Shown here piece after piece: positions 35,282 through 44,483 of a stretch of DNA of 64,000 nt. Position numbers and translations under genes: made by a program. The stretch covers positions 134,319 through 198,318 of the forward strand of contig NZ_KE384138.1 in NCBI RefSeq assembly GCF_000424145.1. Direction: 5' to 3'. A model generated the notes under the pieces. The model worked only from the letters and a program-made list of their open reading frames with translations, ran no database searches and was not told the DNA's origin. This DNA is from Butyrivibrio sp. AC2005. GTDB taxonomy: Bacteria > Bacillota > Clostridia > Lachnospirales > Lachnospiraceae. Position 1 is the first letter of the stretch. Each line of letters starts with the position of its first letter.

Positions 35282-36774
35282 GCCTTTGCCTGCATCTCCT
35301 TTAAAATCTCCTGAATAAGCACTCTCTCATCCATGGGATACTTAACGCCCTTTATCTCCTGGTAGTCCTCATGGCCTTTACCTGCAAGTACGATAATATC
35401 ACCATGCTCGCCATGCTCTATGGCATAACGTATAGCTTCCTTTCTATCCTCAATCTTAATATACTCGCCGTCTGTCTTCTTCATTCCGGTCTCGATATCA
35501 TTCATGATATCCATAGGCTCTTCAAATCTCGGATTATCGGATGTGATGATTGTGAAATCAGCAAGCTTTCCGCTGACCTCACCCATCTCAAATCTTCTGA
35601 GCTTTGAACGGTTTCCGCCACAACCAAACACGCTTATAAGGCGAGTCGGATGATAATCACGGAGAGTGCTTAGCAGACTCTTAAGTGCCATCGCATTGTG
35701 AGCATAGTCGATCATAAGTGTAAAATCATCAGATACCTTTACCATTTCGATTCTGCCCTTTACATGAGCCTTCTTAAGTGCTGCTGCGATTGTCTCATCA
35801 TCACAGCCAAGGTGTTTAGCTACATCAATTGCGCAAAGTGCATTGTATACGCTGAATCTGCCTGGTGTAGGAACCTGCGCATGCATCTCTACTATTCCCG
35901 TTGTGTCAAACATAACGCCAAGTTCGCCAGGCTTATGAAGATATGCCAGATTGATAGCACGAAGATCAGCATCCTCTGTAAAGCCATAGGTTGTAAGCTC
36001 ACAGGTATGTCCCTTGGTAACATCTTCCATTCTCGGATCGTCTGCATTGGCAATACCTGTTTTACACTGTTTGAAAAGAAGACCCTTACAGTGCATATAG
36101 TCATCAAAGTCCTTATGCTCTCCGGGACCGATATGATCAGGCTCAATATTTGTAAAGACACCAATGTCATAAATGAATCCCTGGCTTCTATGCAGCATTA
36201 GTCCCTGTGAAGAAACTTCCATGACAACTGTGTCACATCCTGCATCCACCATTCTTCTCATGTATTCCTGGAGTTCATAGGACTCAGGAGTTGTATTTTC
36301 GGCATGAATATGCTCATCACCTATAATGACTTCAATAGTACCGATAAGGCCGCACTTATGTCCTGCATCCTCAAGCATATTTCTTATAAGATAGGTTGTT
36401 GTAGTCTTTCCCTTTGTTCCGGTTATTCCAACTGTCTTAAGACTCTCTGCAGGATTTCCGAACCACTCGGCAGAGATAAATGCCATTGCATATCTGGTAC
36501 TTTCTACTTTGACTACTACAGTCGATGAATTTTCAGGAAGCTCAACATCCTTCTCCACAACGATTGCAGCAGCGCCCTTCTCAGCTACTTCCTTCGCAGC
36601 TGAATGTCCGTCAAAATTCATACCCTCAATACATATGAAAAGGCATCCCTCTGTGACCTTTCTATTGTCTTTTACTACCTCTGTAATCTCTACAGATGCC
36701 ACATCTGCCTTGTCTCCGGTGTTTCCGACAGTTGCATCATAATCCAGTTTTTTAAGAAGATTCTCCAGTTTCAT
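35278..36774 (-). CDS. murE: UDP-MurNAc-tripeptide synthetase MurE
   Basis: 498 aa from the ATG at 36774 (AAAAGGAGGAGAAGGGGAT upstream); a longer frame to 36852 has no ribosome site. Adds the third amino acid of the peptidoglycan stem. ATP loop GITGTKGKTTTTYL and the substrate motif TSDNPRFEEP, whose DNPR is the hallmark of enzymes adding meso-diaminopimelate rather than lysine. Heads the transcript murE-priA-def and probably onward to psd. Confidence 0.96.
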   Translation of the reverse strand: MKLENLLKKLDYDATVGNTGDKADVASVEITEVVKDNRKVTEGCLFICIEGMNFDGHSAAKEVAEKGAAAIVVEKDVELPENSSTVVVKVESTRYAMAFISAEWFGNPAESLKTVGITGTKGKTTTTYLIRNMLEDAGHKCGLIGTIEVIIGDEHIHAENTTPESYELQEYMRRMVDAGCDTVVMEVSSQGLMLHRSQGFIYDIGVFTNIEPDHIGPGEHKDFDDYMHCKGLLFKQCKTGIANADDPRMEDVTKGHTCELTTYGFTEDADLRAINLAYLHKPGELGVMFDTTGIVEMHAQVPTPGRFSVYNALCAIDVAKHLGCDDETIAAALKKAHVKGRIEMVKVSDDFTLMIDYAHNAMALKSLLSTLRDYHPTRLISVFGCGGNRSKLRRFEMGEVSGKLADFTIITSDNPRFEEPMDIMNDIETGMKKTDGEYIKIEDRKEAIRYAIEHGEHGDIIVLAGKGHEDYQEIKGVKYPMDERVLIQEILKEMQAKA

Positions 36775-36876
36775 ATCCCCTTCTCCTCCTTTTAATAAAT
36801 TTCTTAAGATTTTCCTAAATAAATCTACTGTTTTTCTTAAGTATTTGAACACAATTAGTTCACATTTTAATTGTAT

Positions 36877-36911
36877 ATTATAACCAAGATAGTTGATGAA
36901 CTAACTATCTC
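36877..36911 (-). promoter_or_regulatory. promoter region of murE with a palindrome
   Basis: On the minus strand TATAAT (36877-36882) lies about 100 bases upstream of the murE start. AGATAGTT-N8-AACTATCT (36888-36911), a perfect 8-8-8 palindrome, covers the place of the -35, so it may be a repressor or activator site. The regulator is unknown. Confidence 0.5.
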
Positions 36912-36922
36912 CCCCTCATAAG

Positions 36923-36967
36923 AAACCGCAGGCACACGCTTCCCAAAGAGCGTGTGTTTTGTGGTTT
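36923..36967 (-). terminator. hairpin downstream of recJ, probable terminator
   Basis: CACACGCT and AGCGTGTG form an 8-bp core extended outwards by imperfect pairing to AAACC/GGTTT. On the minus strand it follows the recJ stop by about 55 bases and is followed by only a short T-rich tract, so termination may be partial. Confidence 0.6.
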
Positions 36968-37022
36968 ATGGAGATTTTTTTATTCAATTCGTATTTAGTT
37001 AATCTGTTTCGTTTCATACTTT

Positions 37023-38807
37023 TCATAAACAAAAATCCTTTAATACAACCTGAACGCTTTCTTCTCCCCTAAATTCATTTATCTTGGGCTGATAAGCAAT
37101 CTTAACTAACATTTTATCATGAAATGCTCCGTTATATAGCTTTTCTCTCTGCTCAGATCCAAAATTATTATCAAGAAATTCATTCCACCTTTCGAACAGA
37201 CTTCCAAATACCATCATATCAAAGCTCTGTCCCTCAGGATCCCTTATTACTATTTTGGCAACATTGGCATTTCTGCCCATAATGCGTCCCTTAATAAGCT
37301 CTACGTCTCTTGCTGCAAAAACAGGTTCAGGATTACCCTGTCCAAATGGAGCCAGTGTCTCTATCTCCTTAAGAAGATTCATCGAAATATATCTAATAGG
37401 CAGCTCCATATCAAGACGTATTATCTCTTTAAAATCATCCTCAACCAGCTTACTGTTCTCATTTAATCTATCTCTAAAGGCTTCTAAATTGGCCTTAGGA
37501 AGTGAAAAACCAGCGGCCATTTTATGTCCGCCATACTTTGTAAGAAGATCCCTGCATTCACTAAGAGCATCAAACATATGGTAGCTTTCAATCGATCTTC
37601 CTGAGCCTTTTACAAGTCCCTCTCCGGCGTCTGTTAATACAAATACAGGGTGATTAACTTCCTCTCTCACTTTTCCTGCAATAATACCCGCCAGAGACTC
37701 ATGAAGCTCAGGCATATAAATTACAAGTACATCCGGAAGAATTTCCCCATACCTGTCGATAATTTCCATAGCTTCATCCTTGCCCTGCTGGGTCATATCC
37801 TTACGGCTGTCATTCAGCTCTTTAAGCTCAAGGGCTATCTCCGCTGCAGCATTGGGATTTGTCTCAGTAAGAAGCTCAAGGCCTCTCATAGCTGAATCCA
37901 GTCTTCCCGTAGCATTAAGACAGGGACCGATTACAAAGCCATAAATGTAGCAGCTGACTCTGAAGGGATCTATTTCATTAGCCCTGAGAAGTGCCTGCAG
38001 TCCAAGATTACCGGTTCTTGATATGCACTCAAAGGACTTCTTAACAATAACCCTGTTTTCATCCTTAAGCGGCATTACATCGCATACTGTCGCCCATCCT
38101 GCAAAGATTGACATCTCATCAAAGAAATGGCTCAGTTCTGCATCTTTAGTCATCCCCATCTTCTCTGTAAGGACCTGTATGAACTTAAAAGCAACCATTG
38201 CTCCGCAAATCTCATGATAAGGGTATTCATCATCCTTGCGCTTAGGATCAACTACAGCATCAGCAGGTGGAAGAATCATCTTTTCCTTATCTTCCTCCAA
38301 ATAACTAACCTCATGATGGTCAGTGACTACTACAGTCATTCCTAATTCCTTTGCATGAGCTATCTGCTCTATCGCTGCAATGCCATTGTCACAGGTGATA
38401 ATTGTCTTCTTACCATCAGCATAAGCCTTATCCACAAGATTTATGCTAAGACCATATCCATCCTTAATTCTATGAGGAAGAACCACATCTGCGTTACCAC
38501 CGCAAAGCCTGATACCTGATAAAAGGATATAGGATGAACAGATTCCATCTACATCGTAGTCACCGATGATTCTGATAGCATCACCTGCTTCAATACGCTC
38601 CTTCATAATATCTGCAGCAAGATCAATATCCTTCAGAAGATGCGGATCATGAAGATACTTCTCATCCGAATGAAGATACATCTCAATATCCTCATCCTCA
38701 AACACATCCCTATTTCTCAATATACGCGCAACGATAGGTGATATACCATGTTCTCTCGCTATCCTGTCAAAATCTGCGCCTTTGCGCACAATAAGCCATT
38801 TTGCCAT
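37023..38807 (-). CDS. recJ: single-stranded-DNA-specific exonuclease RecJ
   Basis: 594 aa. 5'-3' ssDNA exonuclease for recombination and mismatch repair. DHH-family motifs: IIGDYDVDGICS (metal ligands), ITCDNGI, VVTDHHEV, and the DHHA1 motif GGHKMAAGFSL. C-terminal OB domain present. GAGGTAAGTA ribosome site. Lies 52 bases after secDF, with a strong hairpin in the gap, so it depends on readthrough or on a promoter inside the secDF end. Confidence 0.96.
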   Translation of the reverse strand: MAKWLIVRKGADFDRIAREHGISPIVARILRNRDVFEDEDIEMYLHSDEKYLHDPHLLKDIDLAADIMKERIEAGDAIRIIGDYDVDGICSSYILLSGIRLCGGNADVVLPHRIKDGYGLSINLVDKAYADGKKTIITCDNGIAAIEQIAHAKELGMTVVVTDHHEVSYLEEDKEKMILPPADAVVDPKRKDDEYPYHEICGAMVAFKFIQVLTEKMGMTKDAELSHFFDEMSIFAGWATVCDVMPLKDENRVIVKKSFECISRTGNLGLQALLRANEIDPFRVSCYIYGFVIGPCLNATGRLDSAMRGLELLTETNPNAAAEIALELKELNDSRKDMTQQGKDEAMEIIDRYGEILPDVLVIYMPELHESLAGIIAGKVREEVNHPVFVLTDAGEGLVKGSGRSIESYHMFDALSECRDLLTKYGGHKMAAGFSLPKANLEAFRDRLNENSKLVEDDFKEIIRLDMELPIRYISMNLLKEIETLAPFGQGNPEPVFAARDVELIKGRIMGRNANVAKIVIRDPEGQSFDMMVFGSLFERWNEFLDNNFGSEQREKLYNGAFHDKMLVKIAYQPKINEFRGEESVQVVLKDFCL

Positions 38808-38814
38808 TACTTAC

Positions 38815-38851
38815 CTCAAAATAATATGGGCTGCCGCATGTGCGGCAGCCC
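38815..38851 (-). terminator. intrinsic terminator between secDF and recJ
   Basis: GGGCTGCCGCA and TGCGGCAGCCC (38828-38851) form a perfect 11-bp stem with a two-base centre; the minus strand continues ATATTATTTTG. Confidence 0.8.
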
Positions 38852-38859
38852 CTCAGTAT

Positions 38860-41139
38860 TTATTTTGTGAATTTCTTTTTAAGATCAAGCCATATCGGTG
38901 ATGCGATAAAGATTGATGAATATGTACCTGCTACTACACCGACCATAAGAGGAAGTGCAAAGAAGCGGATATCCGGCACACCGAAGATGAACAATACCAG
39001 AACCATGATGAAGGTTGTTATTGATGTGAACAAGCTTCGTGTAATTGTCTGGCTTACTGACTTATTAACAAGCTCTTCAAGCTGATCCTGACGATTCAGG
39101 AATATACGGTTCTCACGGATACGGTCGAAGGTAACGATTGTATCGTTGATTGAATAACCGATAATTGTAAGAACTGCAGCGATGAATGTACCACCAACCT
39201 GAATTCTTGTAAGTGCATAGCATGTAATAACAATAAGTGTATCATGTGCAAGAGCAATGATTGCTGCAGCACCGAACTTTATATCTCTGAATCTGATCCA
39301 GATGTATGCAAGCATAAGTACAAGTGAAATGATCAAAGCTACAATAGCGTCTGCTCGCATCTCATTACTTATTGTTGAACTGATACTCTCAGCTGCAATG
39401 CTGTCTGCAGGTACTGAGTAATCAGTCTTGAACATATTGTCTACAGCTTCACGCTGATCAACAGTAAGTGTAACTGTCTTGAAGATAACCTGATTGGATC
39501 CGGCAACAGTCTGAACCTGTACGGAACCAACACCTGTGAGCTCCTTGATCTTCGGAACAATCTCTGCATCAAGCTTCTCTGTTGTCCACTGTTCATTGAA
39601 GGTTACGCTTGTAGATGTACCACCTACGAATTCAAGACTGTAGTTGAAAGCGCCCTCTCCTCTTCCGGAGTTAACACCCATTACAACAAATCCGATTACA
39701 ATGATTGCTGCGGAAATGCCGTAGAACAGTTTTCTCTTTGTTGTAAAGTCGAAGAGCTTAAGCTCTTTTGCTTGTCCATACCACTTCTTATCCTCAAGTC
39801 CAAGACCATAGAAGATATTTGTGATTGCTCTGGTAACAAAAAGTGCTGTGAACATTGATACACAGATACCGAGCATAAGTGTTGAAGCAAAGCCCTGAAC
39901 TGTACCTGTTCCGCGAGCTCTAAGAATTACAGCAGCAATAAGTGTTGTGATGTTACCATCAAGAATAGCTGAAAGGGCTTTTCCGTAACCAGCCTTAATA
40001 GCTGCCTTAACATCCTTACCACCTGCGATTTCTTCTCTGATACGTGCAAATACAAGCACGTTGGCATCAACGGCCATACCTACTGAAAGGATGATACCTG
40101 CGATACCGGGAAGAGTAAGTGTAATCTCAAATGCTGAAAGAAGTAAAATCTCAAGTCCGCAATAGAATGCAAGAGCCACACTCGCTGCAACACCAAGCAG
40201 CTTATAAACAACGATCATGAACAGGATGATTGCAATGAAACCAACGATAGCTGCAATCATACTTGTGTGAATAGCATCTGAACCAAGCTGAGCACCTACT
40301 ACATTTGAACGGAGCTCGTTAAGCTGAAGCTTAAGTCCACCTATACGAATCATTGATGCAAGGTTTGATGCATCTTCAAAGGTCTTCTCACCGGTAATGA
40401 TTGCTCTTCCGTCAGTAATCTCAGCCTGAACTGTAGGAACGGAAATGAACTCACCGTCATAGTAGATACCGATTGACTCGCCGTTGGCATATGCCTTCTT
40501 TGTAGCTTCGGCAAATGCTTTTTTACCATTGTCTGTGAACTCAAGTGATACAACTACTTCCTGAGTATTAGCTGTACCGGAGTTCTGGTAGCCTGCCTCT
40601 GCATTAGCTACGTCCTCACCCTTAAGAACGATGGAGCCGTCAGCTTCAAGTTCTTCGATAGTCTTGTTAAGAACGTATCCGATCTCACCATCACCGGAAA
40701 GAACATAGTTACCATCCTCATCCTGAGTGAAGCCTGAGTTGTATGTATAGTTATCATTTCCCTCACTGTCAGTCTGAGCTATGAAGTAAAGGTTACCGGG
40801 CTGTCCAAGTTCCTCAAGGATCTTGTTTGCATCCGTAACACCGGGAATCTCGATGTTGATTCGGTTTGAACCTTCCTGATATACCTGTGACTCTGTACTG
40901 TACTGATCTACACGCTGCTGGAGCTTATAGATTGTATCTGACATATCCTCAGCACTGGGTGTTCCATCACCAAGTACTTCATAGGTGATACTTACACCAC
41001 CTGCAAGATCAAGTCCGAGATTGATACTCTTAAGTGATCCTGACTTATCGCTTCCAAGGCCGTACACTGATGTGTAACCGAGACCGCCAAGCAGCAATAA
41101 TGCTACAAGTAAAGCGACTACTGATTTTACTCTTTTCAT
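38860..41139 (-). CDS. secDF: fused protein-export membrane protein SecDF
   Basis: 759 aa from the ATG at 41139 (GGAGGGTGAAAAA upstream). SecD and SecF, separate in many bacteria, are one chain here with two six-segment halves. SecD signatures: LGLDLAGGVSITYEV, and GIAGIILSVGMAVDANVLVFARIREE; SecF: FVGGTSTSVTF and TIIGYSINDTIVTFDRIREN. Proton-driven accessory of the Sec translocase that helps pull exported proteins through. It directly follows scfB, the arrangement widely seen for SCIFF loci. Confidence 0.95.
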   Translation of the reverse strand: MKRVKSVVALLVALLLLGGLGYTSVYGLGSDKSGSLKSINLGLDLAGGVSITYEVLGDGTPSAEDMSDTIYKLQQRVDQYSTESQVYQEGSNRINIEIPGVTDANKILEELGQPGNLYFIAQTDSEGNDNYTYNSGFTQDEDGNYVLSGDGEIGYVLNKTIEELEADGSIVLKGEDVANAEAGYQNSGTANTQEVVVSLEFTDNGKKAFAEATKKAYANGESIGIYYDGEFISVPTVQAEITDGRAIITGEKTFEDASNLASMIRIGGLKLQLNELRSNVVGAQLGSDAIHTSMIAAIVGFIAIILFMIVVYKLLGVAASVALAFYCGLEILLLSAFEITLTLPGIAGIILSVGMAVDANVLVFARIREEIAGGKDVKAAIKAGYGKALSAILDGNITTLIAAVILRARGTGTVQGFASTLMLGICVSMFTALFVTRAITNIFYGLGLEDKKWYGQAKELKLFDFTTKRKLFYGISAAIIVIGFVVMGVNSGRGEGAFNYSLEFVGGTSTSVTFNEQWTTEKLDAEIVPKIKELTGVGSVQVQTVAGSNQVIFKTVTLTVDQREAVDNMFKTDYSVPADSIAAESISSTISNEMRADAIVALIISLVLMLAYIWIRFRDIKFGAAAIIALAHDTLIVITCYALTRIQVGGTFIAAVLTIIGYSINDTIVTFDRIRENRIFLNRQDQLEELVNKSVSQTITRSLFTSITTFIMVLVLFIFGVPDIRFFALPLMVGVVAGTYSSIFIASPIWLDLKKKFTK

Positions 41140-41159
41140 TTTTTCACCCTCCGTTATAC

Positions 41160-42587
41160 TCATTCGGCCTGTGCAGCCTTGATCATGATAGCGCACTCGA
41201 TACGCTTTCTCTGAAGCTCACATCCCGTATGATAGGTTGTATTTATATCGCCATTGAAATTATAGGCGTTTGCAGCACAACCTCCGCTGCAATAATATCT
41301 TGCAAAGCACTTCTGACACTCAGGTCTGGAGTACACATTGCTCTCTTTAAACTGTTTCTGAAGATCAGGTCTTGTGATTCCTTCAAAAACATTACCCATA
41401 ATAAAGTCTTCGTTACCGACAAACTGATGACAGGGATAAAGATCACCCCAAGGTGTAACACCAAGATATTCACATCCCGATCCACATCCCGAAAGTCTCT
41501 TGGCAACACACGGACCACCTTCAAGGTCTATGTTGAAATGGAAGAAGTTAAAGCCCTTTCCTTCCTTCTGTCTCTGAAGATAGAACTTCGCAAGTTCATC
41601 ATACTGCTCACAAAGATAAGGGATATCCTCCTCCTTGATAGCGTACCAGTCTTCGGGCTTAGCCACAACAGGCTCTACAGAAATCTGCTTAAAGCCAAGG
41701 TCTGCAAGATGCTTAACATCCTCACAGAAATCCAGATTATTGTGTGTAAATGTACCTCTTACAAAATATCTGAGCTGATGACGGCTCTCTGCCACTTTCT
41801 TAAACTTGGGAACGATGTTATCATAGGTTCCCTGTCCGCCACGCATCGGACGCATCTTATCATTAACTTCCTTGCGTCCGTCTATTGAAAGGACGATGTT
41901 ACCCATCTCCTTATTGGCAAATTCAAGTATCTCATCCGTAAGAAGAGTTCCGTTGGTTGTCAGAGTAAATCTGAAGTTCTTATCATGTTCCTTCTCAAGG
42001 CTTCGTCCGTACTCAACTATCTTCTTAACAACGTCCCAGTTAAGAAGCGGTTCCCCGCCAAAGAAGTCAACCTCAAGATTCCTTCTGCCACCTGAATGCT
42101 TAATAAGAAAATCAAGAGCAGCCTTACCGACCTCCTCGGTCATAAGAGCCTTTCTTCCGTGATACTCTCCCTCATCTGCGAAGCAGTATTTACATCTGAG
42201 GTTACAGTCATGTGCGATGTTAAGGCACAGAGCCTTGATCACGGTATCTCTTTCCTTAAATTCCTCAACGTAATTCTCGTATACATCATCCGTATAAAGA
42301 ACCTCGCCTCTGCGAAGCTCAAGTATATCGGAAATCGCATCACTTAAGTCTTCCTTACTGTATTGTGAAAAGCTCTCTGAAAGTTCATTAACAAGCTCAG
42401 GCAAAAGCGATTCATCACTTACAGCGTCTGCGCCCTCTGCAGTAATATCAGCAGACTTAAAGCGCTTAATCAATTGTTCCTCCACGGGATGAATAAGATC
42501 AAAAACAATGTCATCCACTACGTGAACGGAACCACTGTTTACATCCAGAACAATATCATAGCCGTTGTTCTTGTATGCATGTACCAT
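41160..42587 (-). CDS. scfB: SCIFF peptide radical-SAM thioether maturase
   Basis: 475 aa. Radical-SAM/SPASM enzyme of the ranthipeptide class that links Cys of the SCIFF peptide to a neighbouring residue's carbon. N-terminal RiPP-recognition-like region (residues 1-110), the SAM-cluster Cys C128, C132 and C135 in CNLRCKYC, and a C-terminal SPASM region with many Cys (GCGSGCEYL, LYPCHQF, CQKCFARYYCSGGC, HTGCELQRKR) for auxiliary clusters. Encoded just after its peptide. Its ribosome site is weak (GTGAG), fitting lower expression than the peptide. Confidence 0.95.
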   Translation of the reverse strand: MVHAYKNNGYDIVLDVNSGSVHVVDDIVFDLIHPVEEQLIKRFKSADITAEGADAVSDESLLPELVNELSESFSQYSKEDLSDAISDILELRRGEVLYTDDVYENYVEEFKERDTVIKALCLNIAHDCNLRCKYCFADEGEYHGRKALMTEEVGKAALDFLIKHSGGRRNLEVDFFGGEPLLNWDVVKKIVEYGRSLEKEHDKNFRFTLTTNGTLLTDEILEFANKEMGNIVLSIDGRKEVNDKMRPMRGGQGTYDNIVPKFKKVAESRHQLRYFVRGTFTHNNLDFCEDVKHLADLGFKQISVEPVVAKPEDWYAIKEEDIPYLCEQYDELAKFYLQRQKEGKGFNFFHFNIDLEGGPCVAKRLSGCGSGCEYLGVTPWGDLYPCHQFVGNEDFIMGNVFEGITRPDLQKQFKESNVYSRPECQKCFARYYCSGGCAANAYNFNGDINTTYHTGCELQRKRIECAIMIKAAQAE

Positions 42588-42676
42588 ATAAAATTCTCAC
42601 TACCTTTACTAATTGAAATTTAAAATAAGACTTCCCCATAGAAAAAAATGTATTTAGCATAGTTTTCATAAATCAA

Positions 42677-42695
42677 GCAGCGGCATGGCCGCTGC
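42677..42695 (-). terminator. attenuator-like hairpin between scfA and scfB
   Basis: GCAGCGGC (42677-42684) and GCCGCTGC (42688-42695) form a perfect 8-bp GC-rich stem with a three-base loop. On the minus strand the following tract TTGATTTATG is only weakly T-rich, so it is likely a partial terminator or 3' protector that makes peptide message exceed maturase message. Confidence 0.6.
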
Positions 42696-42730
42696 CTGTT
42701 TTATTAGAACTATTTAGTTAAATACACCTA

Positions 42731-42880
42731 TTACTTATTAGCAACCTGCTCGCAGCTCTGGTTACCAACAGTGCAGGAAGTCTTGCAAGCAGACTGGCAG
42801 GATGTCTGGCATTCTCCGCAGCCGCCCTTCTTCATAGACTCCTTAAGATTTCTTGTTGCAAGTGTCTTTACGTGCTTCAT
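42731..42880 (-). CDS. scfA: SCIFF ranthipeptide precursor (six cysteines in forty-five residues)
   Basis: 49 aa. Begins MKHVKTLATRNLKESMKKGG and then has exactly six Cys spaced C-x2-C-x3-C-x3-C-x3-C-x6-C (GGCGECQTSC, QSACKTSC, TVGNQSC), ending EQVANK. This is the Clostridia-wide SCIFF peptide, modified by the adjacent maturase to carry thioether rings. AGGAGACGAGAT ribosome site. No exporter or peptidase is encoded at the locus. Function of mature SCIFF in the cell is not settled; roles in quorum-like signalling have been proposed for ranthipeptides. Confidence 0.96.
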   Translation of the reverse strand: MKHVKTLATRNLKESMKKGGCGECQTSCQSACKTSCTVGNQSCEQVANK

Positions 42881-42940
42881 ATCTCGTCTCCTTTTCATTC
42901 AGGATTAATACAGAAAAACAATAGTTTTCCACAGTTCAGT

Positions 42941-42969
42941 AGTATATCATAATTTGAGTCCTGCGAAAA
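42941..42969 (-). promoter_or_regulatory. probable promoter of scfA
   Basis: On the minus strand TATACT (42941-42946) lies 17 bases from a poor -35, TTTTCG (42964-42969), leaving a leader of about 55 bases before the scfA start. Confidence 0.4.
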
Positions 42970-43012
42970 GCACTTTTTAATTAGTAGAAAAAGCTTTATT
43001 GTAGCTATTTTT

Positions 43013-44323
43013 CTATTTTGCAGCATCATCGGAAGATGACTCTGAATCAGTAGTATTTTCCTTTGTTTCAAAAGCGCCTTCAGGTATGTAAACAAGGACA
43101 TCAGTAATCCTGTTTCTCTTGATTCCGTTGGCTGTGAGCTCAACACCGTTTTCAAGCTTTGTGGTCTCGCCGCCTCTGGGAAGTCTGTCCAGACTCTCAA
43201 TCATAAGTCCGCCAATGGAATCATAGTCATCGGAATCAAAAGCAGTTCCCAGAGCATCGTTTACATCATCGAGCTTCATGTTACCCTCTACAATGAAACG
43301 TCCGTCACCGAGCTCGCGAATCTGCTCTTCCTCATCGGAATCGTACTCATCACGTATCTCACCGACAATCTCCTCAAGAAGATCCTCAAGAGTTATCATT
43401 CCGACGGTTGCACCGTATTCACTTAAGACAAACGCAACATTCTGGTAGTTTTTCCGCATCTCCATAAGAAGATCCGCGGTCTTTTTATATTCATAGGTGT
43501 AATATGCTTCTCTCAGGTAATCACTGATCTTGAAATTGTCCTTATCCGATACAAGAACAATGTCCTTAATATTGATAAGACCGATGATATTATCCTGATT
43601 ATCCTCATAGACCGGAATTCTGGTGTACATCTCCTGTTTGAAAACACGCATAACCTCATGGTACTCAGCATCTGCACTAACGCACACCATATCGATTCGA
43701 GGAATCATTACATCCTTTGCAACAGCGTCTGAAAACTCAAACACGTTGTAAATCATTTCCTTTTCGCCGCTCTCTATTACTCCGTCCTCATGGCTTACAT
43801 CAACGTAGGTTTTAAGCTCGTTTTCTGTCATGAGCGTGTGACTGTTTTTGTCCACTCGCAGCACCTTAAGGACGATATCCGCAACCGCATTTACAATCCA
43901 TATAACAGGTGAGAGAACCTTCATTATAAAAAGAATTACAGCTCCGTAGAACAAAGCCAGATTTTCAGCACTTGTAGTCGCTATTGTCTTGGGAATGATC
44001 TCACCGATTATCAGAACAACAATTGTGAGAACACCGGTACCGATACTTATTGCCCAGTCACCCCAGATTCTCTGAACAAAAATAGTCGCAAGTGCCGATG
44101 CAGATAGGTTAACTATATTATTTCCGATAAGAATTGCGGAGAGCATATCCTGATACTCATCAAGAATTTTCTGGACTCTTATGGCTCTTTTGTTGTTTTC
44201 ATCCACCAGAGTCTTGATCCTTACTCTGCTCACGCAGCTCATGGCTGTCTCTGCAGATGAAAAAAATGCCGATAAAAATACAAGCAGTATCAGAACCACT
44301 AACTGTATTATGTTTTGTTGCAA
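43013..44323 (-). CDS. CNNM/HlyC-CorC family transporter with CBS pair
   Basis: 436 aa. DUF21 membrane domain (four segments, opening LVVLILLVFLSAFFSSAETAM), two CBS nucleotide-binding domains (about 205-330), and a C-terminal CorC/HlyC domain (GRFIVEGNMKLDDVNDAL). Likely magnesium or cobalt export. The start is a TTG at 44323: AAGGAGG lies eight bases upstream. An ATG further up (44347) belongs to the REP-like repeat and would add an artificial MRGKEEIN extension. C-terminal tail acidic and Ser-rich. Confidence 0.9.
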   Translation of the reverse strand: MQQNIIQLVVLILLVFLSAFFSSAETAMSCVSRVRIKTLVDENNKRAIRVQKILDEYQDMLSAILIGNNIVNLSASALATIFVQRIWGDWAISIGTGVLTIVVLIIGEIIPKTIATTSAENLALFYGAVILFIMKVLSPVIWIVNAVADIVLKVLRVDKNSHTLMTENELKTYVDVSHEDGVIESGEKEMIYNVFEFSDAVAKDVMIPRIDMVCVSADAEYHEVMRVFKQEMYTRIPVYEDNQDNIIGLINIKDIVLVSDKDNFKISDYLREAYYTYEYKKTADLLMEMRKNYQNVAFVLSEYGATVGMITLEDLLEEIVGEIRDEYDSDEEEQIRELGDGRFIVEGNMKLDDVNDALGTAFDSDDYDSIGGLMIESLDRLPRGGETTKLENGVELTANGIKRNRITDVLVYIPEGAFETKENTTDSESSSDDAAK

Positions 44324-44341
44324 GTTTATTTCCTCCTTACC

Positions 44342-44386
44342 CCTCATCCGTCAGCTTCGCTGACACCTTCCCCCTAAGGGGAAGGC
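44342..44386. repeat. REP-like two-hairpin element, copy 2
   Basis: Same two hairpins (GTCAGC-TTC-GCTGAC; CCTTCCCC-CTAA-GGGGAAGG), 19 bases before the TTG start of the CNNM gene. The 16-bp tandem array begins about 35 bases to the right. Confidence 0.85.
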
Positions 44387-44419
44387 ATAAAGAATAATCA
44401 TATCATCCTTTGCTATAAA

Positions 44420-44483
44420 GTTAGTTTTATTGTTTGTTAGTTTTATTGTTTGTTAGTTTTATTGTTTGTTAGTTTTATTGTTT
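44420..44483. repeat. four-copy 16-bp tandem repeat reaching into the HAD gene
   Basis: Four exact units of GTTAGTTTTATTGTTT (44420-44483). The stop codon and last codons (Ser-Lys-Gln) of the phosphatase gene lie inside the fourth unit, so each unit carries a TAA in the same frame relation. Confidence 0.9.

Noticed and set aside
41034..41888. 284-codon plus-strand frame over secDF and scfB
   Set aside because: It crosses the ends of two well-supported genes on the other strand and matches no family.
44324..44347. Upstream ATG as the CNNM start
   Set aside because: The codon belongs to the REP-like element, and AAGGAGG lies downstream of it, eight bases before a TTG.
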